From contig NZ_CP104965.1 in the NCBI RefSeq assembly GCF_025452235.1, forward strand, positions 3,902,501 to 3,966,500: DNA of 64,000 bases. Direction: 5' to 3'. The stretch comes from Devosia neptuniae. GTDB taxonomy: Bacteria > Pseudomonadota > Alphaproteobacteria > Rhizobiales > Devosiaceae. The translations under genes were made by a program, and so were the position numbers. Of the stretch, positions 1-10,399 are shown in pieces (within the stretch, counting starts at the first letter, position 1; each line of letters opens with the position of its first letter). The notes beneath the pieces are model-generated. The model was given only the letters and a program-made list of their open reading frames with translations, had not been told where the DNA came from and searched no databases.

Positions 1-1523
1 TTGCCGGCAGCAACTTCGAAATGGGATTCGGTATCGAAAATGCGGATCGAGCCGATGGCCGTCTTGGTGACGTTACCGGCCTTGCACAGCATGGGCAGGA
101 CCCAGCGGGGCTCGGCCTTGTGCTTGCGGCCGACGGTGACCTTGAACCAGGTGCCGCCCTCGAATTTTTCGCGGGTGCGGGGGTCCTTGTCGCCCGGCCG
201 GTCCGGCATGGCGTTTTCGGTGACATCTTCGGGGGCTGGGCGGGCGGCGAATTGCTGGCGCAGATAGGCGGCCGCGATGGCTTCGGGGCTGTAGCGGGCG
301 AGCAGCTGGCCGACGAAATCGGCTTCGTCCTCGGCGACCGGCAGGCTGAGGGAGGCGTTGGAGAGGATGCCTTCGCGGTAGCGGGCATCGATCTCGCTCG
401 CGGTGGGCGGGCCCATCATGGTGACGTCGAGCTTGGCGCCCTTGAGGATGCGCTGGGCGACGTTGCGGCGATGCATCGGGGCGATGATGACGCAGGTGCC
501 CTTGCGGCCAGCGCGACCGGTGCGGCCCGAACGGTGCAGGAGTGTGTCGGGATTGGTCGGCAGGTCGGCGTGGATGACCAGGTCAAGATTTGGCAGATCA
601 ATGCCGCGGGCGGCAACGTCGGTGGCGACGCAAATATGGGCACGGCCATCGCGCATGGCCTGCAGCGCATTGGTGCGCTCCGACTGGGAGAGCTCGCCCG
701 ACAGGGTCACGACGTCGAAGCCGCGATTGTGGAGGCGGGCGGAGAGGTGTTTGACGCCTTCGCGGGTGGAGGCGAAGACGATGGTGTTGACCGATTCAAA
801 GTAGAGCAGCGTATTGATGATGGCGTTTTCGCGCTCGGCGGCGGGAACCAGCATCAGCTTGTAGTCGATGTCGGCGTGCTGCTCGGTAGCGCTGGAGGCG
901 GCAACGCGCAGGGCATCGCGCTGGAAGGTCTTGGCGAGCTGGGCGATCGGCTTGGGCACGGTCGCGGAGAAGAGCAGCGTGCGACGATCTTCGGGGGCGG
1001 CGTCGAGGATGAATTCGAGGTCTTCGCGGAAGCCGAGGTCGAGCATTTCATCGGCTTCGTCGAGCACGACTGCGCGGAGCGCCGACATGTCGAGGGCCCC
1101 ACGGGTGATGTGGTCGCGCAGACGGCCGGGGGTGCCGACGACGATATGGGCGCCGCGTTCGAGCGCGCGGCGCTCGGTGCGGGCATCCATGCCACCAACG
1201 CAGGAGGCGGTGCGGGCGCCGGCTTCGGCATAGAGCCAATCGAGTTCGCGCTGCACCTGCAGGGCGAGTTCGCGGGTGGGGGCAATGACCAGCGCCAGGG
1301 GGGCGCCGACTTCGGTGAAGCGCTCGGCATCACCCAATAGGGTTGGCGCAATGGCCATGCCGAAGGCGACGGTCTTGCCGGAGCCGGTTTGAGCGGAGAC
1401 GAGTAGATCGCGGCCGGCGGTTTCATCTTCGATGATGGCGGCTTGCACGGGCGTCAGCGTCTCGTACCCCTTGGCGGCAAGGGCACGGGCGAGCGGAGCA
1501 AGAATGGTTTCAGGCAGGGACAA
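1..1523 (-). CDS. DEAD-box ATP-dependent RNA helicase (3' end outside window)
   Basis: ATP-dependent RNA helicase of the DeaD/CsdA type, expected to remodel RNA duplexes in ribosome assembly or mRNA decay. Reading the minus strand from about 1523 shows the Q motif (LTPVQAAII), motif I AQTGSGKT, Ia PTRELA, TPGRL, motif II DEAD (VLDEADEMLD), motif III SAT and motif VI HRSGRTGRAGR in order. A C-terminal segment resembling the DbpA/CsdA RNA-binding domain follows and runs off the left edge, so about 507 codons are visible. The start chosen is TTG at 1523, with GAAAGA just upstream. The long open frames on the opposite strand here are shadows of this gene. Which paralogue it is (deaD, rhlE or csdA) is not settled. 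Confidence 0.9.
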   Translation of the reverse strand, partial: MSLPETILAPLARALAAKGYETLTPVQAAIIEDETAGRDLLVSAQTGSGKTVAFGMAIAPTLLGDAERFTEVGAPLALVIAPTRELALQVQRELDWLYAEAGARTASCVGGMDARTERRALERGAHIVVGTPGRLRDHITRGALDMSALRAVVLDEADEMLDLGFREDLEFILDAAPEDRRTLLFSATVPKPIAQLAKTFQRDALRVAASSATEQHADIDYKLMLVPAAERENAIINTLLYFESVNTIVFASTREGVKHLSARLHNRGFDVVTLSGELSQSERTNALQAMRDGRAHICVATDVAARGIDLPNLDLVIHADLPTNPDTLLHRSGRTGRAGRKGTCVIIAPMHRRNVAQRILKGAKLDVTMMGPPTASEIDARYREGILSNASLSLPVAEDEADFVGQLLARYSPEAIAAAYLRQQFAARPAPEDVTENAMPDRPGDKDPRTREKFEGGTWFKVTVGRKHKAEPRWVLPMLCKAGNVTKTAIGSIRIFDTESHFEVAAG

Positions 1524-1558
1524 ATCAGTTCTTTCGTGGGACGTCGATCAAGCAACGA

Positions 1559-1637
1559 CGTCATTTCCGCGTAAGCGGGAATCCCACTTCTTGCGGATGG
1601 ATTGGCCAGGGAAATTCCCGCTTATGCGGGAATGACG
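1559..1637. repeat. REP-like inverted repeat
   Basis: Two imperfect arms beginning CGTCATTTCCGCGTAAGCGG and ending CCGCTTATGCGGGAATGACG face each other, separated by a short spacer. The arms are related to the GTCAT-CCGG arms of the element at 45450-45561. It lies in the 488-base gap between the helicase gene and ndk. It is non-coding by composition, and the short open frames over it are products of the repeat. Confidence 0.6.
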
Positions 1638-1670
1638 CCGGGGCGGTTGCGTGCAGCATAGCACAAATAA

Positions 1671-1697
1671 AGCAAAAGGCCGCCCGGCGGGCGGCCT
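1671..1697 (-). terminator. Probable intrinsic terminator
   Basis: A perfect 9-base stem (GGCCGCCCG / CGGGCGGCC, 1678-1696) is flanked on the minus strand by a TTTT run. In that orientation it would stop transcripts arriving from ndk before they enter the helicase gene. It is more than 300 bases from ndk, so the assignment is tentative. Confidence 0.5.
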
Positions 1698-1721
1698 ACC
1701 AAATGAATTGGCAGTCGTCAG

Positions 1722-1874
1722 CCTTCTCCCCTTGAGGGAGAAGGTGCCCCAACGGGGCGGATGAGGGGTTCGATGCTCACTCTAACATATAAGCATGGGC
1801 GAGCGCAGAACCCCTCACCCTCGAAAATCGGCTGAACGCCGATTTTCTATCCCTCTCCCTCAAGGGGAGAGGGG
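1722..1874. repeat. About 150-base hairpin repeat, copy A
   Basis: The copy starts with the hairpin CCTTCTCCC-CTTGA-GGGAGAAGG and ends with an inverted version, CCCTCTCCC-TCAAG-GGGAGAGGG. A central hairpin AAATCGGC-TGAAC-GCCGATTT sits in between. A second copy is at 7476-7626. A further fragment of the terminal arm is at about 1980-1998, and a separate perfect 11-base hairpin is at 1936-1960 (loop ACC). Together with the element at 1559 and the terminator at 1671 these fill the 1524-2011 gap, and I see no gene there. The copy lies just past the 3' end of ndk. Confidence 0.75.
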
Positions 1875-2011
1875 AAGTACGGTTGTTGTGGAAAATTCGT
1901 GCCATTCGAGCATAGCTCTCATGGCCTTCTTACCTCAAATCGCTCCACCGGAGCGATTTGCCCTGCGGGACGGCTCGAAGTCCCTCAAGGGGAGAGGGGT
2001 AGGAAGTGGGA

Positions 2012-2434
2012 CTAGCCGACCAGTTCGTCGTCGTTGAAGAAGAACTTGATTTCCTGGGTAGCGGTCTCGGGAGCGTCCGAGCCGTGCACGGAGTTTTCGC
2101 CGATCGAGAGGGCGAATTCCTTGCGGATGGTGCCTTCGGCGGCGTTTGCCGGGTTGGTCGCGCCCATCACGTCACGGTTCTTGAGGATGGCGCCTTCGCC
2201 TTCCAGAACCTGCACGACGACGGGGGAAGCGATCATCTGCTCGACCAGTTCGCCGAAGAAGGGACGATCCTTATGGACCGCGTAGAAGCCTTCGGCCTGA
2301 GCGCGGGTCATGTGGATCTTCTTGAGCGCGATCGGACGCAGGCCGGCGTCTTCGAACTTGGTCAGGATCTTGCCGATGAGGTTACGACGGACGGCATCGG
2401 GTTTGATGATGGAGAAAGTGCGTTCGATCGCCAT
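2012..2434 (-). CDS. ndk: Nucleoside diphosphate kinase
   Basis: Transfers the gamma phosphate between nucleoside di- and triphosphates through a phospho-histidine. The product is 140 residues, the normal family length. It begins [15 protein letters not shown] with the conserved KPDAV, and carries [14 protein letters not shown] followed by the active-site region SVHGSD, whose His is the phosphorylated residue. It stands alone on the minus strand with hairpin repeats past its 3' end. The assignment is secure from the motifs. Confidence 0.97.
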   Translation of the reverse strand: MAIERTFSIIKPDAVRRNLIGKILTKFEDAGLRPIALKKIHMTRAQAEGFYAVHKDRPFFGELVEQMIASPVVVQVLEGEGAILKNRDVMGATNPANAAEGTIRKEFALSIGENSVHGSDAPETATQEIKFFFNDDELVG

Positions 2435-2509
2435 TGAAGCTGGTCCTTATTGCGATAAAGGGCTGAGAAAGGTGCTGCCTTCTATCGGGAGACGGTGACG
2501 GAGACAAGA

Positions 2510-2911
2510 CTAGTTGGAAACCTCGATCGTGCCGCTGTGCTGAGGTTGCCCGCTTGGTGCCTGAATGATCACGTCGAGTGCGGTGATGTCGGCGCCGGCG
2601 TCGATAGTGACATCGACCGGGATCTGCACGATCTGCATGGTGCACATTTCGGAGGTGTCATGGGTGGGGATGGTGAGGGCCAGCGTGCCGCCGGAAACAT
2701 CGCCCAGAACCGGCTCGTCGACGGCCTGGCAGGCGCCGCCCTCGAAGGTCAGTTTGAGCTGGACCTGATCGGCATCGACGCGCGTGGCGGAGGAGTCGAT
2801 AAAGGCGGGGCCTTCATTGGGCGATGGCTCGGGCATTGGGGCGAAGGGCGCGTCGGCGAATGCAGCGGTCGTGCTGAGGGCCAGGATGGTGGCGAGGGCG
2901 AATTGGCGCAT
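2510..2911 (-). CDS. Small secreted protein of unknown function
   Basis: A 133-residue protein with a clear Sec signal peptide (MRQFALATILALSTTAAFADA, cleavage after ADA), so probably periplasmic. The mature part is Pro/Asp-rich at its start and contains two Cys residues (GACQAV and SEMCTM) that could form a disulfide. I recognise no family. The start at 2911 is preferred over upstream in-frame ATGs because GGAGG lies six bases before it and the signal peptide starts there directly. It is a single gene with no evident partner. Confidence 0.75.
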   Translation of the reverse strand: MRQFALATILALSTTAAFADAPFAPMPEPSPNEGPAFIDSSATRVDADQVQLKLTFEGGACQAVDEPVLGDVSGGTLALTIPTHDTSEMCTMQIVQIPVDVTIDAGADITALDVIIQAPSGQPQHSGTIEVSN

Positions 2912-3100
2912 GTGGTCCTCCATTTTTGAGGAGGCTAGATGGCGAGTTTGGCAACCGCGTGTCAACTATACCGCAATGGCGGTTGCCATAAGGGGTTCTT
3001 AACTTTATCCAGCAGCCAACACCTTTTCGCAGGGGCGTTGCCGCATTGGCGCCGCATGTGCCGCACAGACCCCTGCCCTCCTCACTAGATTGCCGTTGTC

Positions 3101-4969
3101 ATGCTCACGATCAATAATCTCACCTACCGCATTCAGGGCCGCGAATTGTTCGAGGATGCCTCGGTGGTGCTGCCCACCGGCTCCAAGACCGGGTTTGTCG
3201 GCAAGAACGGCACGGGCAAGACCACATTGTTCCATTTGCTGCAGGGCCATATCTCGGCCGATGCGGGCAATATCGAATTGAACAAGAAGGCGCGCATTGG
3301 CGCGGTGGCGCAGGAAGCGCCGGCCGGCAATGAAAGCGTGCTGGACGTGGTGATGGCGGCCGACAAGGAGCGCACCGCGCTGATGGCGGAAGCCGAGACC
3401 GCGACGGACCCGGACCGGATCAGCGAGATCTATACGCGGCTGGCCGATATCGACGCCTATTCGGCGGAGGGGCGGGCATCATCGATTTTGAAGGGCCTGG
3501 GCTTTGAGCAGGACCGCCAGAATGCGCCGACGCATGAGCTGTCGGGCGGCTGGCGCATGCGCGTGGCGCTGGCCGGCGTGCTGTTTTCCCAGCCTGATCT
3601 ATTGCTGCTGGACGAGCCGACCAACTATCTGGATCTCGAAGGCACGTTGTGGCTGGAAAAATATCTGGCCACCTATCCCTATACCGTCTTCATGATCAGC
3701 CACGATCGTGACCTGCTGAACAAGTCGGTCAATTCGATCATCCATCTCGAACACAAGAAACTGACCTTCTACAAAGGCAATTACGACACGTTCGAAACTA
3801 CGCGACGCATGCAGATGGAGCTCAACAACAAGGGCCGCGAAAAGGCGCTCGACCAGGTGGCGCATCTGCAGAAATTCGTCGACCGCTTCAAGGCCAAGGC
3901 CTCCAAGGCCAAGCAGGCCCAGTCGCGCATGAAGATGATCGAAAAGCTGCGACCGCCTGCGGCGATGTTCGACGAATATGCGGCGCCGTTCACTTTCCAG
4001 CAGCCCAAGGCCGAGCAGGCAACGCCCATGCTTACGCTAGATGGCGTATCGACAGGCTATGGCGACAAGACCATTCTGCGCAATGTGAACATGCGGATCG
4101 ACCCAGAGGATCGGATTGCCTTGATCGGGGTGAATGGTAACGGCAAGTCTACTTTTGCAAAGCTCCTTGCCGGCGACATCAAGCCGACGGGCGGCACGCT
4201 TGCGAAGGGCAAGAAGCTGGAAATCGCGCATTTTGCGCAGCACCAGATGGACAAGCTCAAGCCCGACTGGACGCCATTCGAGCATGTCGTGGAGCTGATG
4301 CCCACCGAGAGCGAAGCCAGGCGCCGTTCGCGCCTGAGCCAGATGGGCCTGACCAAATCGCGCATGGACACGCTGGCCAAGAACCTGTCGGGTGGCGAGC
4401 GCGCGCGGCTGTTGATGGGCCTGATCACCTTTGGCGGTCCGGGGATGATGATCCTCGACGAGCCGACCAACCATCTCGATATCGATAGCCGCGATGCGCT
4501 GGTGCATGCGCTGAACGATTATGAAGGCGCCGTGCTGATCATCAGCCACGACCGCCATCTGATCGAAGCGACCTGCGATACGCTATGGATCGCCGAGGGC
4601 GGCACTATTCGCGAACTGGACGAGGATCTGGACAGCTACCAGCGCTCGATCACTTCCAATAAAGAAAGCAAGAGCAGCGGTGGCAAGGGCGGCGGCAACA
4701 AGCTGTCCAAGCAGGAGGCAGCGGCCAAGCGGGCCGAAATCGCCCCGATCAAGGCGAGCATTAAGGATGTGGAAACCAAGATTGCCCGTTTGAAGGTGGA
4801 AATCGACAAAATCGGCGCCCAGCTCGACGATCCGAAAATCTACAATGGCGCTCCCGAACGCCTGATCGCTTTGGGCAAGGACAAGGCGCGTCTAAGCGCC
4901 GATCTCGAGGCTGCGGAAGAAAAATGGCTGGCGCTGAGCGCCGAACTTGAGAGTGTCGAGCGCGCATGA
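3101..4969 (+). CDS. ABC-F family ATPase (Uup/YheS-like)
   Basis: A soluble protein with two ABC ATPase domains and no membrane segments, of the ABC-F family that acts on ribosomes. Domain 1 has Walker A GKNGTGKTT (residues 34-42), signature LSGGWRMR and Walker B LLLLDEPTNYLD. Domain 2 has Walker A GVNGNGKST (about 343), signature LSGGERARL (about 428) and MMILDEPTNHLD. A basic linker with helical character (about 240-290) separates them. Residues about 540-622 form a Lys/Glu-rich coiled coil typical of Uup-like members. The stop overlaps the next start (ATGA at 4966). The exact subfamily is not determined. Confidence 0.92.
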   Translation: MLTINNLTYRIQGRELFEDASVVLPTGSKTGFVGKNGTGKTTLFHLLQGHISADAGNIELNKKARIGAVAQEAPAGNESVLDVVMAADKERTALMAEAETATDPDRISEIYTRLADIDAYSAEGRASSILKGLGFEQDRQNAPTHELSGGWRMRVALAGVLFSQPDLLLLDEPTNYLDLEGTLWLEKYLATYPYTVFMISHDRDLLNKSVNSIIHLEHKKLTFYKGNYDTFETTRRMQMELNNKGREKALDQVAHLQKFVDRFKAKASKAKQAQSRMKMIEKLRPPAAMFDEYAAPFTFQQPKAEQATPMLTLDGVSTGYGDKTILRNVNMRIDPEDRIALIGVNGNGKSTFAKLLAGDIKPTGGTLAKGKKLEIAHFAQHQMDKLKPDWTPFEHVVELMPTESEARRRSRLSQMGLTKSRMDTLAKNLSGGERARLLMGLITFGGPGMMILDEPTNHLDIDSRDALVHALNDYEGAVLIISHDRHLIEATCDTLWIAEGGTIRELDEDLDSYQRSITSNKESKSSGGKGGGNKLSKQEAAAKRAEIAPIKASIKDVETKIARLKVEIDKIGAQLDDPKIYNGAPERLIALGKDKARLSADLEAAEEKWLALSAELESVERA

Positions 4970-5397
4970 GGAAACTGGCCGCCAAGGACGTGATTTTCAC
5001 GTTAGGGATGGAACGCCATCCCGAAGGCGGCTGGTATGCGCGGACATTCGAGGACAATGCCAGCACTGACGGACGGCCTAAATCCACGGCGATTTATTAC
5101 CTGCTCGAAGCGGGCGACCAATCGCACTGGCATCGCGTGGACGCGGTCGAAGTGTGGCATTTCTATGCCGGCGCGCCGCTGCGCCTGCGCATTTCCGATG
5201 GCCGGACGGTGGACGAACAGGTGCTGGGCGCTGATCTCGATAGTGGTCAGCGGCCGCAAATCGTGGTGCCGCGTGAAGCCTGGCAGGCCGCGGAAAGCAC
5301 GGGAGACTGGACGCTGGTGGGCTGCACCGTGGCGCCGGGGTTCCAATTCTCTGGATTTGAGCTCGCCGACAAGACCTGGGCGCCGGGCGGCGATTAA
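4966..5397 (+). CDS. Cupin domain protein (DUF985-like)
   Basis: A 143-residue protein of the cupin_5/DUF985 type. Recognisable segments are the N-terminal HPEGGWYARTF, then STAIYYLL, HWHRVDAVEVWHFYAG (a metal- or ligand-binding cupin motif) and the late VAPGFQFSGFELAD. The reaction is unknown for the family and nothing in the sequence settles it. The start codon overlaps the ABC-F stop by four bases, so the two are translationally coupled. That is an operon link, not proof of shared function. Confidence 0.88.
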   Translation: MRKLAAKDVIFTLGMERHPEGGWYARTFEDNASTDGRPKSTAIYYLLEAGDQSHWHRVDAVEVWHFYAGAPLRLRISDGRTVDEQVLGADLDSGQRPQIVVPREAWQAAESTGDWTLVGCTVAPGFQFSGFELADKTWAPGGD

Positions 5398-5405
5398 GAA
5401 AGTTT

Positions 5406-5428
5406 CAAACGGTCTTTAAGCCCGTTTG
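5406..5428 (+). terminator. Weak hairpin after the ABC-F/cupin pair
   Basis: A 7-base stem CAAACGG / CCGTTTG with a 9-base loop starts nine bases after the cupin stop codon. There is no clear T run, so termination is only a possibility. Confidence 0.3.
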
Positions 5429-5497
5429 TCAGCGTGAGTTGACAGCGCAGCGTCCTTGCAATCTGCTGGCCACAACGAAGAATCCGAAGAGTTGGTC

Positions 5498-6352
5498 ATG
5501 CGCACATTCTATCGTGGCATCGTTCTTTCGATCGGTTTGTGCGCGATGGCCCTGCAAGGGACGGCGGCAGCGGAGCTGAGCAAGAAGGAACGGGCCGAAA
5601 TCCGGCGCTTCGCGGCCAATAACAGTCTTTTCGTGCTGTATCATGAAATCGCGCATCTGCTGGTCGACCAGCTCAACCTGCCGGTGCTGGGGCGGGAAGA
5701 AGACGCGGCCGACAACATGGCCACCTGGACCTTGCTGAGCAAGCGGACCCGCGAGGCCGACCAGGCGCTGGCCGACGCGGCCAAGGGCTGGGTGCTGTCG
5801 GGCGTGGCTTATGACAGTGGCGGGGTGGAGAGCGACTATGCGGCCGCCCATACGCTGGACAAGCAGCGCGCCTATCAGATCGTGTGCCTGATGGTGGGCA
5901 GCGACGACAAGGCGTTCCAGCCGATCGCCAATGATTACGCGCTGGATCGCGACCGGCGCGACACCTGCTATTTCGACTATGAACTGGTCAAGCGCAGTTT
6001 TGAGGGCCTGCTGGGCACGCGGGCGAACAAGAATGGCACGGGCACCAAGGTGACGGTGACCTATCATGATGCGGGTGGACGGCTGAAAGATGCGGCGGCC
6101 GCGTTCAAATCGAGCGGGGTGTTCGACCAGGTCGCCGATGAATTGCGCAATCGCTACAATCTGCGGGAAAATGTGCAGTTCAACGCCAAGCGCTGCGGGG
6201 AGGCCAATGCCTTCTATGACCCAGAAACCGTCGAGATCATCTTCTGCTACGAGCTGATGCAGGACTATATGGACCTCTATCAGGAGGACATAACCCAGAA
6301 GGCCGACGTGCCGCCGCAGAGCCGGCAGAAGGACAAGGACAAGCCTAGCTGA
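5498..6352 (+). CDS. Secreted DUF4344-like metallopeptidase
   Basis: A 284-residue exported protein. Residues 1-24 form a signal peptide (ending GTAAAE). The zinc-peptidase motif HEIAH follows at about residues 49-53, then an acidic EEDAADNMATW segment typical of DUF4344 proteins, where a downstream acidic residue would complete the metal site. Four Cys residues in the C-terminal half could form disulfides. The start at 5498 is chosen because GAAGAG precedes it and it opens directly into the signal peptide. The 3' end overlaps the convergent YitT gene by 8 bases. Substrate unknown. Confidence 0.8.
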   Translation: MRTFYRGIVLSIGLCAMALQGTAAAELSKKERAEIRRFAANNSLFVLYHEIAHLLVDQLNLPVLGREEDAADNMATWTLLSKRTREADQALADAAKGWVLSGVAYDSGGVESDYAAAHTLDKQRAYQIVCLMVGSDDKAFQPIANDYALDRDRRDTCYFDYELVKRSFEGLLGTRANKNGTGTKVTVTYHDAGGRLKDAAAAFKSSGVFDQVADELRNRYNLRENVQFNAKRCGEANAFYDPETVEIIFCYELMQDYMDLYQEDITQKADVPPQSRQKDKDKPS

Positions 6353-6962
6353 AACCGACGTAACGGCCGGGTTTGTGATTGAGCGCGACGATCAGGTTAA
6401 GCACCAGCGCGCCGAGGACCGAATAGAGCACCCGGTCGAACGGCAGCACGAAAAACGCGATCAGCAGGATCACTGTATCGACGCCGAGCTGGAAATAGCC
6501 GGCGCGGATGCCGAAATTTTCCTGCAGGAACAGGGCGAGGATGTTGATGCCGCCCACGCTGGCCTTGTGGCGGAACAGCGAGAGAATGCCCAGCCCGATC
6601 AGCCCGCCCCCGACCAAAGCCGCAAACAGCGGATGGATGCTGGAAATATCCAGCCAATCGGGAAAATGGACGGAAAACCACGAGACCAGGGCAACGCTGA
6701 GGAAGGTCTTGATGGCGAAGGGCCAGCCCATGCGCAGCACGGCCAACACGTAGAATGGCAGGTTGATGGCGAAGAACAGCCAGCCGAAGGGGATGCCGGT
6801 GGCATATTGCAGCAGCAGGGCAATGCCGGCCGTGCTGCCGGTGATCAGGGTGACTTGCGCGTAAAACACGATGCCGAGCGAGACCAGCGTGGTGCCGATC
6901 AGGATGGCGAAAATGTCTTCGTGGAGTTGGTGGCGGCTGGGAGTGGACAGATCGGGCGTCAT
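6345..6962 (-). CDS. YitT family integral membrane protein
   Basis: A 205-residue inner-membrane protein with about six hydrophobic segments. It matches the N-terminal YitT/DUF161-type domain: TLVSLGIVFYAQ, then the conserved GSTAGIALLLQY, and HKASVGGINILALF as the second Gly-rich repeat. It lacks the soluble C-terminal DUF2179 domain found in many Firmicute members. The start at 6962 overlaps the holC stop (ATGA), so it is coupled to holC. Transport function is suspected for the family but unproven. Confidence 0.88.
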   Translation of the reverse strand: MTPDLSTPSRHQLHEDIFAILIGTTLVSLGIVFYAQVTLITGSTAGIALLLQYATGIPFGWLFFAINLPFYVLAVLRMGWPFAIKTFLSVALVSWFSVHFPDWLDISSIHPLFAALVGGGLIGLGILSLFRHKASVGGINILALFLQENFGIRAGYFQLGVDTVILLIAFFVLPFDRVLYSVLGALVLNLIVALNHKPGRYVGFS

Positions 6963-7405
6963 GCCTTCTTGACCCAGCGGCCGCTGGCTTCCTGCTGCCA
7001 ATAGGTCACACTGTTGCCGTCGCGCAGGGCTTTCCAGGCGAGACGGGCTTCGGCCACCGCATCGGGATCATGGCCGGAGAACATGTAGACGATGCGCTCA
7101 TAGCCATCGGCGGATTGGGGCACGGCGCGATCAACGAAGAAACGGCAGGCGGCGCCGTTGGGATTGTCGAGGCCGGTGGTGATGAGGATGGGCTGGAGGC
7201 TGTCGGTTTCTTCCCCGGCCAGGCCATGGGCCAGGAAACTATCCTCGCGATAGGTCCAGAGATGCGCATCGAGCGCCTCGGCGCGCTCGGTGGAGCCGAC
7301 TTCGACTACGGCACGCCAGCCGCGTTCGAGGGTTTTTTCCAGCAGCAGCGGAATGACCGCTTCGAGCGGGCGGGCTTCGAGATGGTAGAAGAGGATATCA
7401 GGCAT
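6959..7405 (-). CDS. holC: DNA polymerase III subunit chi
   Basis: Chi connects the clamp loader to single-stranded-DNA-binding protein at the replication fork. The 148-residue product begins MPDILFYHLEARPLE and contains the family pattern LLEKTLERGWRAVV, LDAHLWTYREDSFLAHG and DRAVPQSADGYERIVYMF. The start at 7405 gives the usual length. The longer upstream open frame is only read-through into the repeat at 7476-7626. Its stop overlaps the YitT start by four bases. It lies downstream of pepA, a common alphaproteobacterial order. Confidence 0.93.
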   Translation of the reverse strand: MPDILFYHLEARPLEAVIPLLLEKTLERGWRAVVEVGSTERAEALDAHLWTYREDSFLAHGLAGEETDSLQPILITTGLDNPNGAACRFFVDRAVPQSADGYERIVYMFSGHDPDAVAEARLAWKALRDGNSVTYWQQEASGRWVKKA

Positions 7406-7475
7406 GGCCCTACTTAAGCGCGAGAGGCTGGTGGGTGGAAGACTGAATCGGTGCGCGACGATGCCGAAGTGGTCG

Positions 7476-7626
7476 CCTTCTCCCCTTGTGGGAGAAGGTG
7501 CCCGAAGGGCGGATGAGGGGTTCTGTGGCGTCTGCGAGCCCCGAAGCATGGGCTTGCGCAGCCCCCTCACCCTCGCAAATCCGCTGAACGCGGATTTCCT
7601 ATCCCTCTCCCACAAGGGGAGAGGGA
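7476..7626. repeat. About 150-base hairpin repeat, copy B
   Basis: The second copy of the element at 1722-1874, lying between the pepA stop and the holC start. Left hairpin CCTTCTCCC-CTTGT-GGGAGAAGG, central hairpin AAATCCGC-TGAAC-GCGGATTT, right hairpin CCCTCTCCC-ACAAG-GGGAGAGGG. Differences from copy A are paired so that the stems are preserved. Confidence 0.75.
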
Positions 7627-7637
7627 TAGAAGGTTGG

Positions 7638-9119
<1,482 letters not shown>

Positions 9120-9328
9120 TGGACGGCCTTGCAAGACATGGCGGGCGCCATGCGAAGATGTTTTCCGAAGCATTGAGGGGAATGGAGGCCGCGTCAATCC
9201 CGCAACACAGGCGAGGCAAAGGCGCGCGGCTTCTGTCCCCAGCTTGTGCGAAAATTGGAAAGGCCGCAGTGTCGACACGGTCCTGAACAGGACATAAAAG
9301 CGGCGCTTGTGGACGCCATGGGTGCCGA

Positions 9329-10399
9329 ATGAAGCGACTAACCGCCTATCTGTCACGCCTGTTCGTCATCGATGCGATGATCCTGTTCGGCGTGGTCTGC
9401 GTGCTGCTGTGGCTGGTCAATTGCCTGCGTTCGTTCGATGTGGTGTCGGTGAAGGGGCAAGGGCTGGTGACGCTGGCGCTGCAGGCGCTGCTGACCATGC
9501 CGCCGCTGGCGCTGACCTTCTTTTATGTCTGTATCGGCATCGGACTGGCGCGGGCGCTGCTGGCGCTGCAGGCCAGCCGTGAATTGCACATCATCCATAC
9601 CAGCTATGGCCTGCCCTCGCTGTGGCGGGCCACGGGCGTGGTGGCGGTGGCCGGCGTTGTGGCGGTGCTGCTGATCTCGAATTTTCTGGCGCCCATGGCC
9701 AATAAGCGGCTCAACATTCTTTCGGCCAGCGTGGCCGCCGACCTGATCAGCACGACGCTCAAGCCCAAGCGCTTCACCCAGGTAACGCCGGGCGTGCTGC
9801 TGCTGATCGGCGGGCGCGCGGGCAATGGCGAAATCACCGAATTCTTTGCCGATGACCGGCGCGACCCGGAAATGCGCCACACCTATATGGCCGATACCGC
9901 GCGTGTTTCCACCGATGGCGAGGGCTATGTCATCGAGCTCTATAATGGGGCACTGCAATATACTTCGAGCACCGGCCAATTCTCGGAAATTTCGTTCAGC
10001 CGGTACGACCTCAATGTCGAGCGGCTGTCGCAGACGACGGGGGTAGCGGACCCATTGCTCGAAACCGACAGCGTCTCGCTGGTGAGCGCGGCCCTGGCTA
10101 GCGGCGAATGGCCGCCGGAATTGGTCAAGGAGCTGTCCAAACGCATGTTCGAAGCGCTCAAGGTGGTCGGTATCTGCATGCTGGTGCTGGCGATCTGCGG
10201 CTTTCCCAGCGGGCGGCGAACGCGCTTTTCTCTGCCAATGGAAGTGGTCGTGATGCTGCTGGCCTTTGTCGAGCTGGGCGTCAGCGCCTATAGCCCGCTG
10301 GGGTCCTCGACCGGCGCATTGCTGATGATGGTGGTGGGCGGCACAATTCTGCTGGTGCGGGCACGGCCGCGCCACCCCGGCGCCGTGGTGCCCGTATGA
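9329..10399 (+). CDS. lptF: LPS export permease LptF
   Basis: Inner-membrane subunit of the LptB2FG transporter that extracts lipopolysaccharide for transport to the outer membrane. 356 residues of the YjgP/YjgQ family: three N-terminal membrane helices, a periplasmic beta-jellyroll (about 130-260), then three C-terminal helices. It is the first gene of lptF-lptG-lptD and shares a divergent intergenic region with pepA. Its stop overlaps the lptG start (ATGA). Assigned F rather than G by position and by its resemblance to alphaproteobacterial LptF. Confidence 0.92.
   Translation: MKRLTAYLSRLFVIDAMILFGVVCVLLWLVNCLRSFDVVSVKGQGLVTLALQALLTMPPLALTFFYVCIGIGLARALLALQASRELHIIHTSYGLPSLWRATGVVAVAGVVAVLLISNFLAPMANKRLNILSASVAADLISTTLKPKRFTQVTPGVLLLIGGRAGNGEITEFFADDRRDPEMRHTYMADTARVSTDGEGYVIELYNGALQYTSSTGQFSEISFSRYDLNVERLSQTTGVADPLLETDSVSLVSAALASGEWPPELVKELSKRMFEALKVVGICMLVLAICGFPSGRRTRFSLPMEVVVMLLAFVELGVSAYSPLGSSTGALLMMVVGGTILLVRARPRHPGAVVPV

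Noticed and set aside
21..1340. 439-residue plus-strand ORF
   Set aside because: Shadow of the minus-strand DEAD-box helicase, whose motifs are intact.
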